Shown here: positions 24,768 through 26,935 of the stretch, one piece after another
Numbering within the stretch: position 1 is the stretch's first letter
Layout: every line of letters begins with the position of its first letter
Source of the DNA: an uncultured Alistipes sp.
GTDB taxonomy: Bacteria > Bacteroidota > Bacteroidia > Bacteroidales > Rikenellaceae
Direction: 5' to 3'
Assembly (NCBI GenBank): GCA_900544265.1
Contig: UQUQ01000031.1
Coordinates: forward strand, 1-26,935
Length of the DNA: 26,935 nt
Notes under the pieces: model-generated
Told to the model about the DNA's origin: nothing
Databases searched by the model: none
Seen by the model: only the letters and a program-made list of their open reading frames with translations
Position numbers and translations under genes: made by a program

Positions 24768-25799
24768 TCAGCCGAGGTGTCCCTCCTCGGCGAACTCCTT
24801 GACCGAGCGGATGTAGTGGGCGATGGTCTCCTCCATCGAGACGAACGACTTGCCGCCCGCGGCGTTCTTGTGCCCGCCGCCGTTGAAGTATTTGCGGGCG
24901 AAGAGGTTGACGTCCACGTCGCCGCGCGAGCGCAGCGACACGCGGATGAACTTGCGGTGGGCGAGGAACATGGCCGACATCTTCATCTTCTTGATCGTCA
25001 GCGCGTAGTTCACGAACCCCTCGCTGTCGCCCTGCTGGAACTGGAAGCGCCGCATCTCGCTCTCGAGCAGCGACATGTAGGCCACCGTGCCGTCCTGGAT
25101 GATCTCCATCTTGCGGTTGATGGCGTAGCCGAAGAGCCGGGCCCGGCCCTCGGTATAGGCGTTGTAGACGTTGTTGTGGATCGTCGGGATCGAGATGCCC
25201 CGCTCGACGAGCACCGCCACGGCGCGGAACAGCTCGGGCGTGAGGAACGAGAAGGCGAAGTTTCCCGTGTCGGTCATCATCCCCACGTAGAGCGCCTCGG
25301 CCATGCGCCGCGTGATGGCGTCGGTGCCGCAGAGCGCCTCGATGATCGAGTAGACCACGAAGCAGGTCGACGAGGAGTCGGGGAACGAGAGGGCGAGGTC
25401 GAATCCGTCGTCGGGCGAGAGGTGGTGGTCGATCAGCACGCGCCGCGCCGTGGTGTTGGCCTGGATCGTCTCGCTGAGGATCTCGAGCCGCGGCACGGCG
25501 TTGAAGTCGAGGCAGAAGATTGCGTCGGCCTCTTCGATGGCCCGCACGGCACGGCCCTCGGTGTCGGTCTTGAAGATGACGATTTCGTCGATACCCTCCA
25601 TCCAGTCGAGGAAGTAGGGGTATTTGTTCGGCACGATGCAGGTCACCGCGTGGCCCATGCCGCGCAGAATCTCGGCCCAGGCGAGCGACGATCCCACGGC
25701 GTCGCCGTCGGGATTGGTGTGCGACACGATGACGAACCGTTGGGCGGGTCGTGCCAGCAGGTTGCGCAGTTGCTCGATGTGTGCTTGGGAAATCTTCAT
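24768..25799 (-). CDS. nrnA: Bifunctional oligoribonuclease / PAP phosphatase (DHH-DHHA1)
   Basis: The product is a 343-aa protein. ATG 25799 (MKISQAHIEQLRN) is preferred to far-upstream ATGs in another gene's region. The DHH domain shows SHTNPDGDAVGSSL near 26-39, FCLDFN, and IDHH with its metal-binding Asp-His-His near 120. MMTDTGNFAF comes from motif IV. The DHHA1 domain ends with FNGGGHKNAAGG, the RNA-binding loop. All metal ligands look intact. NrnA trims very short RNAs and hydrolyses 3'-phosphoadenosine 5'-phosphate, the by-product of sulfate assimilation. The following LysR gene and yeiH make the second role of particular interest. Promoter element TATCTTTG lies 22 bp upstream. Confidence 0.93.
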   Translation of the reverse strand: MKISQAHIEQLRNLLARPAQRFVIVSHTNPDGDAVGSSLAWAEILRGMGHAVTCIVPNKYPYFLDWMEGIDEIVIFKTDTEGRAVRAIEEADAIFCLDFNAVPRLEILSETIQANTTARRVLIDHHLSPDDGFDLALSFPDSSSTCFVVYSIIEALCGTDAITRRMAEALYVGMMTDTGNFAFSFLTPELFRAVAVLVERGISIPTIHNNVYNAYTEGRARLFGYAINRKMEIIQDGTVAYMSLLESEMRRFQFQQGDSEGFVNYALTIKKMKMSAMFLAHRKFIRVSLRSRGDVDVNLFARKYFNGGGHKNAAGGKSFVSMEETIAHYIRSVKEFAEEGHLG

Positions 25800-25820
25800 T
25801 TCGGGGGTCGATTTGTTGGA

Positions 25821-25828
25821 CAAAGATA
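25821..25828 (-). promoter_or_regulatory. -7 element of the nrnA-lysR operon
   Basis: The minus strand reads TATCTTTG, an exact TAnnTTTG match, 21 bp before ATG 25799. A TTTG lies 12 bp upstream, the same short spacing as before moxR. Confidence 0.55.
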
Positions 25829-25871
25829 CAAAATAATCGGCAAATGCCAGCGGCAGGGGTTTCAAACGGCG

Positions 25872-25896
25872 CAAGGACGCCCCTCGGACGCCCTTG
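25872..25896 (-). terminator. Hairpin terminator of the alpha/beta hydrolase gene
   Basis: On the minus strand CAAGGGCGTCC and GGGCGTCCTTG pair over 11 bp with two G-U wobbles around a 3-nt loop, 6 bp after the stop codon. The T run after it is poor (CGCCGTTTG). Confidence 0.45.
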
Positions 25897-25902
25897 CCTG
25901 TG

Positions 25903-26802
25903 TCATTCGCCCGTCGCTGCCTGAAGCTGCACGGCGAGCCAGTCGGTGACGGCCTGCTGCCACTGCTCCCGGTAGCGGAACGTGTCGCGGATGCCCCATC
26001 CGTGGCCGCCCGAGGGGTAGATGTGCAGCGAGGCGGGGATGCCGTGCCGCTTGAGCGCCTCGTAGTAGCGCGTGGCGTTGGTCGGGGGGACCGAGCGGTC
26101 GTCGTCCGAGAGCAGCAGCAGCGTCGGCGGGGTGGCCGGCGTGACACACCGCTCGAGCGAATAGGCCGCGTCGCGCTCCGGCGTGCACTCGCCGAGCAGG
26201 TTATCGAACGACCCTTCGTGCGCCTCGCCCGGGGCGGCGGTGATGACCGGGTAGAAGAGGATCGCGAAGGCAGGACGCACGGCCCCGAGCGTCGAGGCCA
26301 TGGCCGCGAGATGCCCGCCCGCCGAGCAGCCGACGATACCGACCCTGTCGGGCTGCGGCAGCAGCTCGCGCGGCAGCCCCGGCACGTCGCCGCGCAGCAG
26401 CCGCAGCGCCTGTTCGGCATCCTCGAGCGGCACCTCGGGATGGTGGTTCGGCATGCGGTACTTGAGCACCGCCGCCGTGATGCCCTGCGAGGCGAACCAG
26501 CGGGCCATGAGGAACCCTTCGTGGTCCATGGCCAGGCGGACATACCCGCCGCCCGGGCAGATGACGACCCCCTGCCCGGTGACTTTCGACGCCTCGGCCG
26601 GGAAGAGGTACAGTTCGGCCTCGGAGGTCCGGGCGATGCGGTAGGGCTCCTGCTCCTCCTCGGGGGCGGTGATGCCGTTGCTGTGGGGCGCCGTGGCGTT
26701 GTCCCAGATGCGGACGGTGGCGGCCTGCCCGTAGTCGGGTTGCCGTGCCGCGGCGGTGGTCGTCAGCAGGGTGGCGAGTGCGATGGTGAGGTGGCGTTTC
26801 AT
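25903..26802 (-). CDS. Secreted alpha/beta hydrolase (esterase/acetyl-xylan-esterase-like)
   Basis: The product is a 299-aa protein with a signal peptide (MKRHLTIALATLLTTTAAARQ). The oxyanion segment is VVICPGGGYVRLAMDHEG, and the nucleophile elbow is GCSAGG (Ser near 160). The catalytic Asp is in SDDDRSVPPTNA and His in GGHGWG. This HGGG/PGGG-type layout matches the BD-FAE/endo-xylanase-associated esterase family common in Bacteroidota, which remove acyl groups from plant glycans in the periplasm. No glycan-utilisation genes flank it here, so the substrate stays open. It starts 133 bp from the window end. Confidence 0.9.
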   Translation of the reverse strand: MKRHLTIALATLLTTTAAARQPDYGQAATVRIWDNATAPHSNGITAPEEEQEPYRIARTSEAELYLFPAEASKVTGQGVVICPGGGYVRLAMDHEGFLMARWFASQGITAAVLKYRMPNHHPEVPLEDAEQALRLLRGDVPGLPRELLPQPDRVGIVGCSAGGHLAAMASTLGAVRPAFAILFYPVITAAPGEAHEGSFDNLLGECTPERDAAYSLERCVTPATPPTLLLLSDDDRSVPPTNATRYYEALKRHGIPASLHIYPSGGHGWGIRDTFRYREQWQQAVTDWLAVQLQAATGE

Positions 26803-26846
26803 CTCGGTTCGGTTGTTTGTCGGTGTGCGGATACGGCGGGGCCGGC

Positions 26847-26935
26847 GGGGGGGGGGGGGGGGGGGCCCCCCCCCCCCCCCCCCCCCCCCGGGGGGGGGGC
26901 CCCCGGTTTTGGTGTTTTGCCCCGCCCCCCCCCCC
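26847..26935. other. Homopolymer G/C runs, probable sequencing or assembly artefact at contig end
   Basis: G runs of 19 (26847-26865) and 10 (26890-26899) alternate with a 24-C run (26866-26889), a short C run, and a final stretch of C's. Such a pattern is not plausible as natural sequence and mirrors two-colour-chemistry poly-G read tails assembled on both strands. Confidence 0.85.

Overview
The window looks like chromosomal DNA from a GC-rich gut Bacteroidota, most like Alistipes/Rikenellaceae. Four things point there: Bacteroidota-type promoters (TTTG about 19 bp upstream of TAnnTTTG) before many genes, a MoxR/Bat aerotolerance operon, a TonB-dependent receptor with an N-terminal carboxypeptidase-regulatory-like domain, and an anaerobic sulfatase-maturase-type radical SAM enzyme. 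Genus is an inference from style and composition; there is no 16S gene here.

Layout. Positions 1-177 hold the start of a tyrosine-recombinase gene that runs off the left edge, followed by AT-rich DNA with an orphan terminator; this is probably the edge of an integrated element. A secreted thioredoxin-fold lipid-side/periplasmic protein follows (919-2055, with lower GC than the rest), then a DMT/EamA permease (2522-3460). A TRAP-like phosphatase lipoprotein (minus strand) and a large TonB-dependent receptor (plus strand) diverge from a 190-bp control region carrying near-identical mirrored promoters. Next comes the deletion scar of a second outer-membrane beta-barrel gene (7997-8171), then the radical SAM maturase. 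The RNase P RNA gene (rnpB, minus strand, 9761-10131) has a textbook promoter and terminator.

From 17389 down to 11686 on the minus strand is a tight operon: moxR, a DUF58 protein, a BatD-like membrane protein, a TPR protein (BatC), batA and batB. A class-3-type aldehyde dehydrogenase follows. Diverging from moxR is a plus-strand operon: UvrD/PcrA helicase, a family 2 glycosyltransferase and endonuclease III. A GNAT acetyltransferase is next. The right end is a minus-strand group: a secreted alpha/beta hydrolase, nrnA with a LysR regulator 4 bp downstream, and a YeiH-type (putative sulfate exporter) gene. A double-palindrome LysR-type operator lies upstream of yeiH. NrnA, LysR and YeiH may together form a sulfur-assimilation safety module.

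The last ~90 bases are poly-G/poly-C runs that look like a sequencing or assembly artefact at a contig end. I see no CRISPR array, complete insertion sequence, tRNA or rRNA. No clearly unprecedented system is evident. The best leads are the phosphatase/TonB receptor pair, the nrnA-LysR-yeiH unit, the rearranged bat operon and the beta-barrel deletion scar.
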